A DNA stretch of 64,000 nucleotides from Clostridium sp. CAG:768 (GCA_000437435.1 FR899623.1:62001-126000), one strand, 5' to 3'; counted from the first letter of the stretch, positions 52,720 through 62,113 are shown. Notes: a model not told the origin generated them from the letters alone. Numbers and translations are program-made.

Positions 52720-53571
52720 TTATAACAACTCTTTCAAGTAGTTTGGTAATGCAAATCTCGCATTATGGTAATCTTTGTTATAAATTTTACAAGTTTTTAG
52801 GATTTCTTCGTATCTGTCATCTGCAAAGTATGATAGCGGTTCTACATCAACTGAGCAGAATGCCCAAGCCCAATATCCGCCCGGGTATGTCGGAATATTT
52901 GATGTATATGTTGAGCAAATTGGGAATACTTTTTTCAACAAATTATACATTTTTTTGATTTCTTCTTTGTTTACAAATGGGCTTTCTGATTGAGCTGCGA
53001 TAATTCCGCCTTTTTTTAGAGAATTTTTTACGTTTGTATAGAATTCTTCAGTAAATAATCCTTCTCCAGGTCCCATAGGGTCTGTTGAATCGATTAGGAC
53101 AATATCGTATTCATCTTTTTTATCTTTAATAAATTCGATTGCATCTTCAACTTTTATTTCTACACGAGGATCTGACAAACCGCAAGAAATTGTAGGTAAA
53201 AATTCTTTGCAAGCATCAATTACCATTCCGTCAATTTCGCATAAAACAACTTTTTTTACTGATTTATGTTTTAAAACTTCTCTTACTGTGCCGCCGTCAC
53301 CGCCGCCGATTACTAAAACACTTTCAGGGTTTTTGTGATGCATCATAGGAATGTGTGAAATCATTTCGTGATAATGATATTCATCACCTTCAGTTGTCAT
53401 CATTAAGTCATCTAAAGTTAGCACTCTGCCTAGTTCTGATTCTGTTTCAAAAACTTCTACTTTTTGAAAATCTGATTGTTTTGAAAATAAAACTTTTCCT
53501 GCTTTAATTGCAATTCCAAATCCTGCAGGTGTAATTTCATGATAATATCCGTTTTCGATTCCGTTTTTCAT
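52720..53571 (-). CDS. speE: Spermidine synthase (putrescine aminopropyltransferase)
   Basis: A 283-residue enzyme: VFETESELGRVLTLDDLMMTTEGDEYHYHEMISHIP, VLVIGGGDGGTVREVLKH (motif for dcSAM) and VLIDSTDPMGPGEGLFTEEFY. It makes spermidine from putrescine and decarboxylated SAM. The start MKNGIE is 6 nt after AAAGGA; five more residues lie upstream without a site. No speD in the window. Confidence 0.95.
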   Translation of the reverse strand: MKNGIENGYYHEITPAGFGIAIKAGKVLFSKQSDFQKVEVFETESELGRVLTLDDLMMTTEGDEYHYHEMISHIPMMHHKNPESVLVIGGGDGGTVREVLKHKSVKKVVLCEIDGMVIDACKEFLPTISCGLSDPRVEIKVEDAIEFIKDKKDEYDIVLIDSTDPMGPGEGLFTEEFYTNVKNSLKKGGIIAAQSESPFVNKEEIKKMYNLLKKVFPICSTYTSNIPTYPGGYWAWAFCSVDVEPLSYFADDRYEEILKTCKIYNKDYHNARFALPNYLKELL

Positions 53572-53607
53572 TATTTGTCCTTTCAATCAATGTGTATTTC
53601 TCAAATT

Positions 53608-53916
53608 TTATTGTCCTAAAATATGAATATGTAAGTGGAAAACTTCCTGTCCTGCTTCTTTGCCGGTATTAATCAAAGTTTTGTATGATTTAAGTCCGAT
53701 TTTTTTAGTCGTTTCTTTAACAGCCATTAGTAATTCACTCATTAAGTTTTTATCTTCAAGCTCATTTAAAGATGCAACGTGAACTCTTGGAACGACAAGT
53801 AAATGGATTGGAGCTTTTGGATTAATATCCTTGAACACAACTACATGTTCATTTTCGTATACAAATTCTGTGTTAAAATCTCCGTTAATAATTTTACAAA
53901 ATATACAATCTTCCAT
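53608..53916 (-). CDS. HIT-family (HINT) nucleotide hydrolase
   Basis: A 102-residue protein ending HLHIHILGQ, the HxHxH catalytic triad. CIFCKIINGDFNTEFVYENEH at the start and PKAPIHLLVVPRVHVASL are typical of HINT phosphoramidases, which hydrolyse AMP-lysine-type bonds. AAGGAG precedes the ATG. It lies 36 nt upstream of speE. Confidence 0.93.
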   Translation of the reverse strand: MEDCIFCKIINGDFNTEFVYENEHVVVFKDINPKAPIHLLVVPRVHVASLNELEDKNLMSELLMAVKETTKKIGLKSYKTLINTGKEAGQEVFHLHIHILGQ

Positions 53917-54060
53917 TTTCTCTCCTTAATTAGTATTACTAGCCTGATTGATGAATTTTTTTATATTATAACTTAAAAAAATGTAAACTAACTTGCCATT
54001 TGAATTTATGTAAAGTAAAATAGTAATACTTGGAGCCCTTGGGGAGGAAATTTAACATTT

Positions 54061-55239
54061 ATGCCGGAATTAGCGAGAAGACAGTACAATAGGCAGCAAT
54101 ATAGAATTAACCATTATAATACTAATTATTATAGTAATTCTGGTTATGCAAAAGTTGTCAAAGATCCTGTACCAGTTAGACGTACAGTGAATACTAAAAA
54201 AGTTGAAAGAAACTATTTAATTCACAGATTTGTGTCTGTAGCTGTCGTGTCCTTGCTTGGGTTTACTATTTTACCTATTGGATTTAACAAGGTTACAAAA
54301 ATGATGTTTAATCCGACTCCATACAAAGAGGTTAAAGCGGATTATCAAAGACTTTTGTTCCCGACTTCTGATTATTTATCAAATCATTGGTTCTTGGGAC
54401 AGCGTTCACTGGAAGGTGCTGAGGTGAAAAAACCTCAAATGACTCCTTTGACTGAGGGAAATGAATTAACAGGATTAGAAAGTCAGTTAAATAATCTTGC
54501 ATCAATGTATCCTTCTATTCACCCTTCAATTTATGTATGGGATTATGAAACAGGAAATTACGTTGATATAAACGCAAATGAAATTTTCCCGACTGCAAGT
54601 ATCATAAAATTGCCTGTATTAGTTCAATTATTCCGTTCAATTGAAAAAAATCAATTGACAATTTATGACGAAATGCCTTTGACAGAATATTACAGAACAG
54701 AAGGTTCCGGCAGTTTGCAATTTAAGGCGGCAAATTCAAAATATTCAATAGATACACTTGCAAGAATGATGATTACAGAGTCTGATAATTCTGCGACAAA
54801 TATGATTATGGCACGTCTTGGATCTATGACTGATATAAATTCAGGCATAAGACAATGGGGATTAAAACACACATACGTTCAAACTTGGCTGCCTGACTTG
54901 GGAGGTACTAACCATTCTACTGCACGTGATATGGCAGAAATTCTTTATAATATTGATAATCCTCAATTCTTGAGCACAAGTTCTCGTGAAAAAATATTTG
55001 ATTACATGGGACATGTTCACAATAACAGATTAATTGCAGCAGGTTTGCCTGCAGGCGCTACTTTCCTTCACAAAACAGGTGATATCGGTAAAATGTTAGG
55101 TGATGCAGGTATTGTGTTTGCACCAAACGGTAAAAAATATATTGTTGTAATATTTGCTCATCGTCCGCATAACTCACCTTTAGGTAAGGAATTTATTGTT
55201 AAGGCTTCTGAAGTTATTTACAATAATATGGTTAATTAA
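54061..55239 (+). CDS. Class A beta-lactamase-like serine hydrolase
   Basis: A 392-residue protein with an N-terminal cytosolic tail and membrane helix (~56-75). S180-x-x-K183 (TASIIKLP), SDN (241-243) and KTG (338-340) form the serine active site. The omega-loop glutamate of class A enzymes (ExxLN) is not seen (WLPDLGGTNHSTARDM), so deacylation of beta-lactams is doubtful; a transpeptidase or esterase role fits better. GGGGAGG is 13-14 nt upstream, a long spacing. Confidence 0.82.
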   Translation: MPELARRQYNRQQYRINHYNTNYYSNSGYAKVVKDPVPVRRTVNTKKVERNYLIHRFVSVAVVSLLGFTILPIGFNKVTKMMFNPTPYKEVKADYQRLLFPTSDYLSNHWFLGQRSLEGAEVKKPQMTPLTEGNELTGLESQLNNLASMYPSIHPSIYVWDYETGNYVDINANEIFPTASIIKLPVLVQLFRSIEKNQLTIYDEMPLTEYYRTEGSGSLQFKAANSKYSIDTLARMMITESDNSATNMIMARLGSMTDINSGIRQWGLKHTYVQTWLPDLGGTNHSTARDMAEILYNIDNPQFLSTSSREKIFDYMGHVHNNRLIAAGLPAGATFLHKTGDIGKMLGDAGIVFAPNGKKYIVVIFAHRPHNSPLGKEFIVKASEVIYNNMVN

Positions 55240-55444
55240 AATATTTATTTTTAGCTAAAATAAATATTAAATTGACACGATTAATTGCATTAGTTTTATT
55301 TATTATGCTTGATACGTGTTTTTTTACAGTACCTAAAGATATGTATAATGTTTTTGCAATTTGCTTATTTGAGTATCCAAGTTTAATATACTCAATTATA
55401 TTTTTTTCTCTATTGGTAAAGTAAAATTCTGTTTTGTTGACCAT
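55232..55444 (-). CDS. Stand-alone LuxR/GerE-type HTH protein
   Basis: A 70-residue protein: FTNREKNIIEYIKLGYSNKQIAKTLYISLGTVKKHVSSIINKT is a full LuxR helix-turn-helix. No receiver or ligand domain, so it may be a small regulator. It overlaps the 3' end of the serine hydrolase by 8 nt and is divergent from an XRE gene. Confidence 0.82.
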   Translation of the reverse strand: MVNKTEFYFTNREKNIIEYIKLGYSNKQIAKTLYISLGTVKKHVSSIINKTNAINRVNLIFILAKNKYFN

Positions 55445-55542
55445 TTTTTATAATCCTTAAATATATAAATATATATTATCAATATAGATAAACATATTAA
55501 TAGCATTTAGCAAATATTTAGTCAAGAATTTAAAATATAAAT

Positions 55543-55764
55543 ATGAATAATGTAAATTTAGAAAAAAGACTTGGTGCAAAGATTGCATATTTGCGTAAAA
55601 CAAAAAGATATTCTCAAGAAAAACTTGCAGAAAAAAGTGATATAAGTCTTGTCTATATTGGAGATATTGAACGAGGAGATGCAAATCCGACATTAGATAA
55701 ATTAAAAGCTCTTGCGAATGCTTTAGAAGTCGAAGTTATGGAGTTGTTTGATTTTTCTTTTTAA
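55543..55764 (+). CDS. XRE-type HTH regulator
   Basis: A 73-residue protein: LGAKIAYLRKTKRYSQEKLAEKSDISLVYIGDIERGDANPTLDKLKALANALEV is a complete HTH_3 domain. No Shine-Dalgarno; TAAAAT ends 6 nt before the ATG, so leaderless translation is possible. Target unknown. Confidence 0.86.
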   Translation: MNNVNLEKRLGAKIAYLRKTKRYSQEKLAEKSDISLVYIGDIERGDANPTLDKLKALANALEVEVMELFDFSF

Positions 55765-55795
55765 TTGATTTTGTTTTTTGTGCTAATATTTGGTT

Positions 55796-56566
55796 ATGAC
55801 TAAGATATTAGATTGTACCCTGCGTGATGGCGGGCATGTAAATAAATGGAATTTTTCAGATGAATGTATTATCAGTACTTTAAAAGCTGCTGAAAAAACT
55901 GGGATTGAATATTTTGAAGCAGGTTATACTATGCCTGATTGTATTGAAAATTCAAGTATTAAACTTGTGATTATGGTAGATGCAAAAAATATTTGTCCTG
56001 TGAGTAAAAAAGCTGATTGTGTTAGATTGGCATGTTATCCGCATCAAATACATGAATCAATAAAAGCAATTGAAGATTATAAAAATCAAGGTTTTGAGGT
56101 ATTCTTGCACCTTATGACTGCTGATAAATTTGAAGATTATGAGCTTTTAAAAAATTGGAAAAATAAAGATATTTTGAATTCATTGTATTTTGCTGACAGT
56201 TTTGGATCGTTTATGCCTGGTGATGTTGAGAAGATTTATAAAAGACTTCAAGACTGTGGTTTTGAAAAAATAAGTTTTCACGCTCATAACAATTTACAGC
56301 TTGCTTTTACAAATACAATTAAAGCAATTGAACTCGGGGCTTATAGTGTAGATGCAACAGCTTTTGGAATGGGTAGAGGCGGTGGAAATCTTCCTATTGA
56401 GCTTTTGTTGAAATATCTAGGCAAAGATTATTCTGAATATGTAAAACTTATCAAAGATTATTACCTTGATTTATATAATGACCACAAATGGGGTTATAGT
56501 TATGAGGCATTAATCGGTGGATTAGAAAATATCCATCCCTCAAAGGTAAGTCAAGCAATTGTATGA
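55796..56566 (+). CDS. HMG-CoA lyase/DmpG-like aldolase
   Basis: A 256-residue TIM-barrel protein. ILDCTLRDGGHVNKWNFSD (the metal-binding Asp and Arg-Asp-Gly), EYFEAGYTMP and SFHAHNNLQLAFTNTIKAIELGA match the DRE-TIM aldolase superfamily (HMG-CoA lyase, 4-hydroxy-2-oxovalerate aldolase). It is short, without the C-terminal communication domain of DmpG, so substrate is open. ATG at 55796 is chosen over the upstream TTG; no Shine-Dalgarno, TAATAT 5 nt upstream. Confidence 0.82.
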   Translation: MTKILDCTLRDGGHVNKWNFSDECIISTLKAAEKTGIEYFEAGYTMPDCIENSSIKLVIMVDAKNICPVSKKADCVRLACYPHQIHESIKAIEDYKNQGFEVFLHLMTADKFEDYELLKNWKNKDILNSLYFADSFGSFMPGDVEKIYKRLQDCGFEKISFHAHNNLQLAFTNTIKAIELGAYSVDATAFGMGRGGGNLPIELLLKYLGKDYSEYVKLIKDYYLDLYNDHKWGYSYEALIGGLENIHPSKVSQAIV

Positions 56567-56616
56567 TGGCATTTTATCTTTAAGCATTTATAATTTTCTA
56601 AAAAGAGGAATTTAGA

Positions 56617-59226
56617 ATGCTTTTAACAGATCATGTCCAAGCGATTATTAAATCAGCAAAATCAATAGTTGTAGCCAGAAATTATCCGGAACTCGCACCT
56701 GAGCATTTAATGCTTGCTTTGATGCTGGATCAAAACGATTTGCCAAAGATTCTTTTGGAACGTGTAGGAGTTGATAATCCTGAAATTGTTGACAGACTTA
56801 ACAATTACGTTTCCAAACGTGCGTATTTCGCAAGGGGGAAATTTTCCGATGTAAGATTTTCTGTTGAAACTATTCAGCTGATGAAAGTTGCTCAAGAGGA
56901 AGCTGAAAAACATGGTGATGATCAGGTTAGCATTGAACATCTGTTTTTAGCATTATTTAGACTTAATAATAGGACTTTAGATCATCTTTGGGAGCAATCA
57001 GGTATTAACAGACTTGAACTTTATGAAAAGATGACTGAAGAAGTTAATAACATTGTAAATTTAGAAGAAACTGTTGATGAAAATTCTTCTCCTAAAACAG
57101 AAAAGACAACAGAAAAAACTGAAAAAGAAAATGAAGCTTTGAAAAAATATACAACTGATTTAACAGAGCTTGCTAAAAATAACAAACTTGATCCTGTATT
57201 AGGTAGAGATGATGAAATTCGAAGAACTATCCAAATTTTAAACAGACGTTCTAAAAATAATCCTGTAATTATTGGTGAGCCTGGGGTTGGTAAAACTGCT
57301 ATTATTGAAGGTCTTGCCCAAAGAATTGTGTCGGGAGATGTTCCTGAAAGTTTGAGAAACGACAAAATTCTTGCACTGGATTTGGGAGCTTTGCTTGCAG
57401 GTGCTTCATATCGAGGTGAATTTGAAGAACGTTTGAAATCAGTACTGAAAGCTATTGAAGAAAAATCAGATGATTTAATGCTTTTTATAGATGAAATTCA
57501 TACAATTATGGGTGCAGGGTCATCTGAGGGTTCTGCTGATGCCGGTAATCTTTTGAAACCTATGCTTGCAAGAGGCGGGATTAGAGTAATCGGTGCGACT
57601 ACAACTGATGAATACCGTCAATATATTGAAAAAGACAAAGCTATGGAACGCCGTTTTCAGCCTGTAATGGCAGATGAGCCATCTGTTGATACAACAATAA
57701 GTATTTTAAGAGGTCTAAAAGATAAATATGAAGGTTATCATAGTGTAAAAATTATGGATTCTGCAATTGTTGCAGCCGTAAAATTATCTCACAGATATAT
57801 TTCTGACAGATCTCTGCCTGATAAAGCGATTGATTTATTAGATGAAGCAGCGTCAGCTTTGAGAATTGAAATTGACACTATGCCTGAAGAAATTGATGTA
57901 TTTATCAGAGATAAAATTCAATTAGAGATGAATAAAAAAGCTTTGGAAAAAGACGGTACTGAAGAAGCTTTGAAAAAAGTAGAAAAAATTAATAAAAAAA
58001 TCACTGATTTAGATTCTAAAATTGAGAAATTAAAAGAACAGTGGCTAAAAGAGAAAAAAGTCATAGATTCCTCTGCAGCTGTAAAACGTAATATAGAAAA
58101 GTTGAAAGCTCAAATTGAATTAAATAAGAAAAATCCTTCAATGGCTGCATCTTTAGAAGTTCAGTACAGTCAAATGCTTGATATGGAAAGTAAATTAAAA
58201 GCTATTCAAGCTCAATCAGGTAAAAAAAGATTGTTAAAAGAAGAAGTTGATGAAGATGATATTGCCACAATTGTTGCAAAATGGACAGGAATTCCGGTTA
58301 ATCGATTAATGGAAGATGAAGCTAAAAAGTTAATCGGTATGGAAGATGTTATGCACAAAAGAGTTGTAGGTCAAGATGAAGCTGTTAAAAAGATTGCAAA
58401 TGCAATTCGCCTTTCCCGTTCTGGTCTGAGAGATCCTAAACGCCCTATTGGAACATTCCTTTTCTTAGGTCCTACAGGGGTTGGTAAGACTGAACTTGGA
58501 AAAACTTTAGCTTATACATTATTTAATGATGAGAACGCTCTTATAAGAATTGATATGTCAGAGTTTATGGAAAAGGCTGCAATATCTCGTTTAGTTGGTG
58601 CAACTGCAGGGTATATCGGGTATGAAGACGGCGGACAATTAACTGAGGCTGTCAGACGTAAGCCATATTCTGTTGTGCTTTTCGATGAGGTTGAAAAGGC
58701 TCATCCTGATGTATTTAATCTTATGCTCCAAATGTTCGATGACGGTCGTTTGACTGACGGGCAAGGCAGATTAATTGATTTTAAAAATACGGTTATCATT
58801 ATGACAAGTAATCTTGGAAGTGATGTTATTTTGGATGAAAATCTTTCAGAAGATGAGAAAAAAGAAGAACTTAATCATGCTTTGAAAGAAAAATTTAAAC
58901 CTGAATTTTTAAATCGTATTGATGAAATTATTATGTTTAAAGCTCTAACTCTTGATGAATTGATAAAAATTGTAGATATTCAAACTGAATCCTTGAAAAA
59001 ACGTTTAGCAGATCAAGATATTGAATTAGAGATTACAGAAGGAGCAAAACATTTTCTTGCAAATGAGGGTTATGAACCGTTATATGGTGCAAGACCTCTA
59101 AGACGTGTAATAAGACAGTTAGTTGAAATTCCGATGTCTATGTCAATTCTTGACGGTCAATTTGTCAAAGGTGATAAAATTAAAATTGACTGTAAGGATA
59201 ATTCATTAGTTTTTGATAAGAAATAA
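56617..59226 (+). CDS. clpB: Chaperone ATPase ClpB
   Basis: An 869-residue Hsp100 disaggregase. An N domain (1-145), Walker A1 GEPGVGKT (220-227), a long coiled M domain (~410-525, with LEVQYSQMLDMESKL as in ClpB), and Walker A2 GPTGVGKT (618-625) are seen. The ~115-residue M domain and total length favour ClpB over ClpC. It resolubilises aggregated protein with DnaK. GAGG precedes the ATG; a terminator follows. Confidence 0.93.
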   Translation: MLLTDHVQAIIKSAKSIVVARNYPELAPEHLMLALMLDQNDLPKILLERVGVDNPEIVDRLNNYVSKRAYFARGKFSDVRFSVETIQLMKVAQEEAEKHGDDQVSIEHLFLALFRLNNRTLDHLWEQSGINRLELYEKMTEEVNNIVNLEETVDENSSPKTEKTTEKTEKENEALKKYTTDLTELAKNNKLDPVLGRDDEIRRTIQILNRRSKNNPVIIGEPGVGKTAIIEGLAQRIVSGDVPESLRNDKILALDLGALLAGASYRGEFEERLKSVLKAIEEKSDDLMLFIDEIHTIMGAGSSEGSADAGNLLKPMLARGGIRVIGATTTDEYRQYIEKDKAMERRFQPVMADEPSVDTTISILRGLKDKYEGYHSVKIMDSAIVAAVKLSHRYISDRSLPDKAIDLLDEAASALRIEIDTMPEEIDVFIRDKIQLEMNKKALEKDGTEEALKKVEKINKKITDLDSKIEKLKEQWLKEKKVIDSSAAVKRNIEKLKAQIELNKKNPSMAASLEVQYSQMLDMESKLKAIQAQSGKKRLLKEEVDEDDIATIVAKWTGIPVNRLMEDEAKKLIGMEDVMHKRVVGQDEAVKKIANAIRLSRSGLRDPKRPIGTFLFLGPTGVGKTELGKTLAYTLFNDENALIRIDMSEFMEKAAISRLVGATAGYIGYEDGGQLTEAVRRKPYSVVLFDEVEKAHPDVFNLMLQMFDDGRLTDGQGRLIDFKNTVIIMTSNLGSDVILDENLSEDEKKEELNHALKEKFKPEFLNRIDEIIMFKALTLDELIKIVDIQTESLKKRLADQDIELEITEGAKHFLANEGYEPLYGARPLRRVIRQLVEIPMSMSILDGQFVKGDKIKIDCKDNSLVFDKK

Positions 59227-59229
59227 CAA

Positions 59230-59259
59230 AAAGCCGGTAAAAAATCTTTTACCGGCTTT
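59230..59259. terminator. Bidirectional terminator after clpB
   Basis: Perfect 13-bp stem AAAGCCGGTAAAA / TTTTACCGGCTTT with loop AATC. T-rich on both sides, better on the minus strand, where it ends the small gene at 59279-59428. Confidence 0.88.
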
Positions 59260-59278
59260 ACATATCCATAATCATCAA

Positions 59279-59428
59279 CTATACTTTAGCTGCTTTGTCC
59301 GCAACTAAATCTTCTGTTTCTTCAATCTTTTTCATCACTTCATCAATTTGTTCACGTAAGTATTCCATGAACATACCAATTTCTTCTTTAAAACTGTATA
59401 CACCAGGCCAACTTATGTAACCGTACAT
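59279..59428 (-). CDS. 49-residue small helical protein
   Basis: An open frame below the usual length cut-off: MYGYISWPGVYSFKEEIGMF, then a charged amphipathic helix (EYLREQIDEVMKKIEETEDL) and tail ADKAAKV. AAGGAG lies 8 nt before the ATG and a strong terminator follows the TAG, so the unit has a full set of gene signals. Function unknown. Confidence 0.72.
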   Translation of the reverse strand: MYGYISWPGVYSFKEEIGMFMEYLREQIDEVMKKIEETEDLVADKAAKV

Positions 59429-59504
59429 TCTTAAATCTCCTTTTTGTCTAACCTATCAACATTTTTTGTATCGGTCATTTGTAGGAGAAACTTTAATAAA
59501 TTGA

Positions 59505-59891
59505 TTAATTATTTAATAATTTGTTACAATATTCATTTATGTCATTACATTTGTATTTAGGAATGTAGTCAACATTATAATTTTCAGCTATTTGGCGAAT
59601 ATTGCTTGTTGCAGAAATAATAATAATTTTGGTATTTTTGTATTCGTTAAAAAATTTAATCTGCTTGATGAACCATTCCCCTGCATAAAGCGGTATAAAA
59701 TCAGGTTCCATCTGCATATCAGTGAATATAAAATCATATGGTGAATCAGTTGATAATGTGAGTTTTTCAACACCTTCTTTAGCTGAGAATGCTGTATCGA
59801 TTTCAACTTCGTTTTTAAAAACTTCTTCGACTGCACTTTTATGATATTCTACCCACTTATGTGAGTCATCTACTATTAAAATTTTTTTCAT
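59505..59891 (-). CDS. Single-domain response regulator (CheY-like)
   Basis: A 128-residue receiver protein: ILIVDDS (D8, D9), FIFTDMQ (D58, phospho-acceptor), IIISATS and IPKYK (K112). No output domain, so it may act by protein contact. No Shine-Dalgarno; TGCTATAAT lies 6 nt before the ATG, so leaderless. A terminator separates it from the membrane sHsp gene. Confidence 0.9.
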   Translation of the reverse strand: MKKILIVDDSHKWVEYHKSAVEEVFKNEVEIDTAFSAKEGVEKLTLSTDSPYDFIFTDMQMEPDFIPLYAGEWFIKQIKFFNEYKNTKIIIISATSNIRQIAENYNVDYIPKYKCNDINEYCNKLLNN

Positions 59892-59897
59892 ATAAAA

Positions 59898-59906
59898 ATT
59901 ATAGCA
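59898..59906 (-). promoter_or_regulatory. Extended -10 of the receiver gene
   Basis: TGCTATAAT on the minus strand, followed by TTTTAT and the ATG (59891). A TTACCA-like -35 lies 16 bp upstream, inside the neighbouring terminator hairpin. Confidence 0.72.
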
Positions 59907-59934
59907 TAAAAGCCTTACTTGGTAAGGCTTTTAT
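59906..59934 (-). terminator. Terminator after the membrane sHsp gene
   Basis: Perfect 13-bp stem ATAAAAGCCTTAC / GTAAGGCTTTTAT with loop TTG, with a T run in the 3' arm. It also carries the upstream part of the next gene's promoter. Confidence 0.75.
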
Positions 59935-59964
59935 ATTTGTTATTAAAATATTCGGCTTTTATTA

Positions 59965-60501
59965 TTAGTCATCAAACGGAACTGTAATTATATAATTATT
60001 TCCGTCGCGTACTTTTGTAATATTATTTGTATCTATTTTTTCACCAAAAGCGAAAGCTTGGGAGTATTTCATAATTTCTTGTTTATGATGTATATTTTTT
60101 TCACCTGCTGCATTGATAATTATTGTGTTACCATCAGCTTTTACTTCGACATTTTTTTCATCATTATCAAATGGTCTTAAATCAATAATAATTTTATATG
60201 CATCATCCATTTTTTCTACATGAACAAATTGAGCAACATGTCTTTCCATTCTGTATTGACGTTGCATTTCTTTTCTTGCCATTCTGTCAAATCGGTGCTC
60301 TTGCTGCATTAGTGCTCTATCCATTTTTTGCATTTGCATTAAAGGATCCATCATTCTTTTAAAGTGCCAATCTGCTACTACATAAAATGCTGCATATGCG
60401 CCTAAAAATACAAGAAGTCCGATTAATACATGTTTAAGTGCAGGATGTTTGCATAGAAAGCAATCATCGAATTCTTCATGTTTGTAATTATTATCTTCCA
60501 T
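59965..60501 (-). CDS. Membrane-anchored Hsp20-like protein
   Basis: A 178-residue protein. A membrane helix (HVLIGLLVFLGAYAAFYVVA, ~25-44) precedes a Met/Gln/Arg-rich helix and a C-terminal alpha-crystallin/p23-like beta domain (YKIIIDLRPFDNDEKNVEVK, EIMKYSQAFAFGEKIDTNNI, YIITVPF). An sHsp fold on the membrane is unusual; it may protect envelope proteins. N-terminal CFLC may bind metal. AAGGAG precedes the start. Confidence 0.75.
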   Translation of the reverse strand: MEDNNYKHEEFDDCFLCKHPALKHVLIGLLVFLGAYAAFYVVADWHFKRMMDPLMQMQKMDRALMQQEHRFDRMARKEMQRQYRMERHVAQFVHVEKMDDAYKIIIDLRPFDNDEKNVEVKADGNTIIINAAGEKNIHHKQEIMKYSQAFAFGEKIDTNNITKVRDGNNYIITVPFDD

Positions 60502-60641
60502 AAAAAACTCCTTTCGTTTTCTTAAGTATAAGTATAGAAAATATTTTGTAAATGTCCATTACTCTCTTGGTCTAATACTATTGAAAAAAAGGTTTACATA
60601 TGTTATTATGTGAATGAGTGTGAAGTTAAGGGGGTTAATTT

Positions 60642-60830
60642 ATGGCTAAAATTTTAGTGACAATGCCCGATGAGTTTTTACATAAGATTGATGGTTTCGC
60701 ATCTAATGAGCAAAGAACTAGAAGTGAATTGATTCGTGAAGCTTTGAGATCATATATGCGTAAATCTTACATCAGAAATCCTCAAAAAGCTGATGATGAT
60801 GCAAAAATTCTTGAAAATATGTTAGGTTAA
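60642..60830 (+). CDS. Ribbon-helix-helix (CopG-like) regulator
   Basis: A 62-residue protein: AKILVTMPDEFLHKIDGFASNEQRTRSELIREALRSYMRK is a full RHH_1 domain that binds DNA as a dimer. No toxin gene is next to it. GGGGG lies 7 nt before the start. The stop overlaps the convergent response-regulator gene by 4 nt. Confidence 0.86.
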   Translation: MAKILVTMPDEFLHKIDGFASNEQRTRSELIREALRSYMRKSYIRNPQKADDDAKILENMLG

Positions 60831-62113
60831 TTATTTAACAATTTTTCTATCCATTTTATAAGATTTGGTATTTCATAAGGTTTTGGAATATACAAGTCTG
60901 CTCCGGCATTTAGGATTAACTCTTTATCATGGTAGATTGATGTCATAATAATTTTTGTTTTGTCAAAATTAGGGTCTTGTCTTAGTTTTTTGCAAATTTC
61001 CACACCTTTTAAAGAATCAATATTCCCTGCATCAAGAATAATTAGTGCAGGTATAATATCTATTGATGTGTCATAGCTGTTTGATACTGTAACTTCATAT
61101 CCTTGAAGTTCCAAAATTGTATTTAAAAGTAATGTCATTGCTTCATCATTTTCTATAATAACTACTTTATTATTGATTTCGTTATTTATAGAATTTTCTG
61201 CACTTATGCAGGGTCTTTCTATTAAATAATTTGATTTTGCAGTCATGTCAGCAAGTTTGTGAATATGTATAAGTGAACTCATCAACATATTTGAATCTTT
61301 GTATTGAACGAATTCATTTGTAATGATACCGATTGTTGTATGTACAAAGTTTGACCTTCTTCCAGCAATTTCATCTCCTCTCATAAGCATGAATCCTCTT
61401 TTATTATCTTGTGGAGAATAAAATTTTGATGCAACTGAATCAAAGGCAAAAGTTAGGAAATTTGCAATTTTTTCAGCTTTTAGACCGTCTGTAATTATTA
61501 AAAATTCGTTTTCTGAAATTGTACCCAGATAGTCATTTTCAGATAGTGCTGATCTGATTATGGCGCAGTAAGTTTGGATTAATTTGTCAGAGGCAAGTTC
61601 TGTGTATGTTTCTTTGTAATTTTTGAAGTTTTCAATGCTTACGAGCATTGCAGCCCAAAATGTATTTTCTGATACAATTCTTTTTAGTGCTCTTTTTGAG
61701 TAGTTTTTACCCGGTAGAAACTTTTTCGGATCCATATTTGATTCAAGTTCACGTCTTAGGTGGGCTTTTATTCTCATTATAAATTCTTCAGGGTTTACAG
61801 GCTCTGAAATAAAGTCATCTGCACCGTTTTCCAGAACTGCAAGTTTGTCTTGAAGCTCTGCGGATTTAGATGTTGCAATTATAATTGGTCGCATATTATA
61901 GGTTAATGCTCTGATTTTTTTGCAATAATCAGATAAATCACTGTCAATACTGTCTGAAATGATTATTAAATCAGGTTCTTTATCCTGAATTAATTTCATT
62001 GCAGAAATCAGGTTTTTTGAAATAATTACTTTGTTAGTTTTGCTATCAAGTAATTTTTTGTATTTAGTTGATAATTCTTTTCTTTTGTCGATTATTAATG
62101 TTACTGATTGCAT
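60827..62113 (-). CDS. Response regulator, REC - degenerate GGDEF - REC
   Basis: A 428-residue protein. N-terminal receiver-like domain (~3-125) has lost key residues: Ser in place of the acceptor Asp (LIIISDS) and Glu for Lys (ISEPV). The middle (~150-300) has a GGDEF fold with SENEF for GGDEF, so no cyclase activity. The C-terminal receiver (~305-425) keeps IIENDE, ILDAG and IPKPYE and is probably the phospho-site. Overlaps the kinase gene by 13 nt, so it is its likely partner. Confidence 0.85.
   Translation of the reverse strand: MQSVTLIIDKRKELSTKYKKLLDSKTNKVIISKNLISAMKLIQDKEPDLIIISDSIDSDLSDYCKKIRALTYNMRPIIIATSKSAELQDKLAVLENGADDFISEPVNPEEFIMRIKAHLRRELESNMDPKKFLPGKNYSKRALKRIVSENTFWAAMLVSIENFKNYKETYTELASDKLIQTYCAIIRSALSENDYLGTISENEFLIITDGLKAEKIANFLTFAFDSVASKFYSPQDNKRGFMLMRGDEIAGRRSNFVHTTIGIITNEFVQYKDSNMLMSSLIHIHKLADMTAKSNYLIERPCISAENSINNEINNKVVIIENDEAMTLLLNTILELQGYEVTVSNSYDTSIDIIPALIILDAGNIDSLKGVEICKKLRQDPNFDKTKIIMTSIYHDKELILNAGADLYIPKPYEIPNLIKWIEKLLNN

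Noticed and set aside
53943..53955. GCCTGATTGATGA as another stop-codon repeat copy
   Set aside because: Only the 13-bp flank matches, with no hairpin and no upstream stop in that sense; at most a remnant.
54061..55239. Antibiotic-resistance beta-lactamase
   Set aside because: SxxK, SDN and KTG are present but the class A omega-loop glutamate is not; resistance cannot be claimed.
56617..59226. ClpC instead of ClpB
   Set aside because: The long M domain and its sequence match ClpB.
60642..60830. Toxin-antitoxin pair at the ribbon-helix-helix gene
   Set aside because: No small toxin gene next to it; the neighbour is a convergent response regulator.
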